Assembly (NCBI GenBank): GCA_051155755.1
Contig: DAXETY010000068.1
Coordinates: 1-40,505 of the forward strand
Length of the DNA stretch: 40,505 nucleotides
Reading direction: 5' to 3'
Origin: DAXETY01 sp051155755
Lineage (GTDB): Bacteria > Desulfobacterota > Desulfobacteria > Desulfobacterales > SG8-13
Under the pieces are notes generated by a model, which had not been told where the DNA came from, searched no databases, and worked only from the letters and a program-made list of their open reading frames with translations. The position numbers and the translations under genes are program-made. Shown piece by piece: positions 39,867-40,505 of the stretch; position 1 is the first letter of the stretch; each line of letters starts with the position of its first letter.

Positions 39867-40505
39867 TCATCCCACCTCGACCGGCTGAAAACTCTTCGCC
39901 GGCGGTACCTGTGTCCAGATTCGCTCCCAGACCCAGTGGAGTTGATCCAGTCGGCGCTCGCTGGGCACCCGCGCGCTGTCCGTCGGCCGGGCGTGGGGGT
40001 TGCCGATTTCTCCCACCTTGAAGCGAAAGACGTAGTAAGGCTCCAATCCCATGCGAAGGTCGGTCATGACGACGGCCTGGCGCAAGCGCTCCACGGAATA
40101 AAATCCGTGGGTAAACCACCGCAGGCGTTTGACAGGCCAGTGGTTCTCGATGCCTTCCAGCAGCGAATTGCGGCTGGTGTAGTGGTCGAACCGGACGTTG
40201 CGGTCGTCATCCAGAAGGGAATAGAAGCCTTCGTAGTACCCCTCGTCTTGCATCACCAGCACGCGCCACAACAGGGTGTTGAACGGGGTCGGCACGGTTA
40301 GCACTCTTTCCGAGGAGATGGCCTGCCGCTCCAATGCGGCCCGCGCGGTTTGCTCCACGTGCAGCTTGGCGCCGGCGCTCCACACCAGGTAAGCGGTGCT
40401 CAGCACCAGGCAAACTGTATTGACCGTGTGCCCTACGGGCTTTTGACGGCTCAGTACAAGGGCCGCCAGCACCCCCAGAAACAGCGGCAGCGAATAGGAT
40501 GGATC
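39867..40505 (-). CDS. YdjM-like membrane-bound metal-dependent hydrolase (5' end outside window)
   Basis: The frame is open to the window edge, so the N-terminal half, which carries the family's transmembrane core and metal-binding residues, is not seen. The visible 212 residues begin in the last transmembrane segment (PLFLGVLAALVL, then VNTVCLVLSTAYLVWSAG). They continue into the soluble C-terminal region with VPTPFNTLLWRVLVMQDEGY and YYEGFYSLLDDD, which matches YdjM/COG1988-type proteins (LexA-regulated in E. coli). Function is not firmly known. It is convergent with the cache-protein gene, leaving 18 bp between stops. Confidence 0.8.
   Translation of the reverse strand, partial: DPSYSLPLFLGVLAALVLSRQKPVGHTVNTVCLVLSTAYLVWSAGAKLHVEQTARAALERQAISSERVLTVPTPFNTLLWRVLVMQDEGYYEGFYSLLDDDRNVRFDHYTSRNSLLEGIENHWPVKRLRWFTHGFYSVERLRQAVVMTDLRMGLEPYYVFRFKVGEIGNPHARPTDSARVPSERRLDQLHWVWERIWTQVPPAKSFQPVEVG

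Overview
The window is ordinary, densely coded bacterial chromosome. It has a GC-rich coding bias, no tRNA, rRNA, insertion sequence, prophage or CRISPR array that I can see, and both edges cut a gene. Gene content and order suggest a deltaproteobacterium of the sulfate-reducer type (Desulfobacterales/Desulfosarcina-like). The pointers are a small XRE gene leading pilMNOPQ, the lpxC - DUF4390 - NtrY-like kinase - NtrX-like regulator order, several sigma-54 activators, a short class II (B12) ribonucleotide reductase, and lipoprotein-rich envelope genes. This assignment is inference from family knowledge; no search was run.

Layout. 1-2.9 kb (+): end of a metallophosphatase, an exported SH3-repeat protein, an adenosine-kinase-like PfkB kinase and a membrane-anchored TPR protein. 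3.1-6.0 kb (-): a sensor kinase and sigma-54 response regulator with overlapping ends. 6.3-12.7 kb (+): XRE regulator and pilMNOPQ, the type IV pilus alignment complex and secretin, closed by a strong bidirectional terminator. 12.8-16.3 kb (-): serS - thrC - TPR lipoprotein. 16.5-18.6 kb (+): 5-formyl-THF cyclo-ligase, protein-isoaspartate methyltransferase and a VTT/DedA-like membrane protein. 18.6-26.5 kb (-): lpxC, DUF4390, NtrY-like kinase, NtrX-like regulator, rsmD, coaD and a LysR regulator. 27-29.6 kb (+): an STN-domain exported protein, a zinc-ribbon protein and a GtrB-like GT2 glycosyltransferase, convergent with a GT-C membrane glycosyltransferase (29.5-31.1 kb, -). 31.4-35.5 kb (+): ECF sigma factor, zinc-finger anti-sigma factor and VIT/VWA protein. 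35.8-40.5 kb: an unknown protein that looks like a degenerate zincin, a COG3910-like ATPase (-), nrdJ (+), a cache-domain protein (+), and the end of a YdjM-like membrane protein (-).

How it fits together. Much of the window serves the envelope: pilus assembly, lipid A commitment (LpxC), glycan transfer, and two signalling routes (two-component and ECF sigma/anti-sigma) next to envelope genes. The remainder is housekeeping.

The most interesting unexplained signal is not a gene. It is a dispersed, structured intergenic element with a 7-bp stem, a 4-nt loop, TGTYTTTT and a second hairpin. Two full copies flank the TPR gene (2000-2124 and 2978-3064) and a third core copy lies at 28415-28460. 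Each follows the stop codon of a gene on the same strand, and the stem keeps its pairing while its bases change. Other points are an NtrX-like activator whose GAFTGA loop reads GAFPGA, a protein that looks like a zincin without its zinc motif, and a PilQ that carries its own lipobox.
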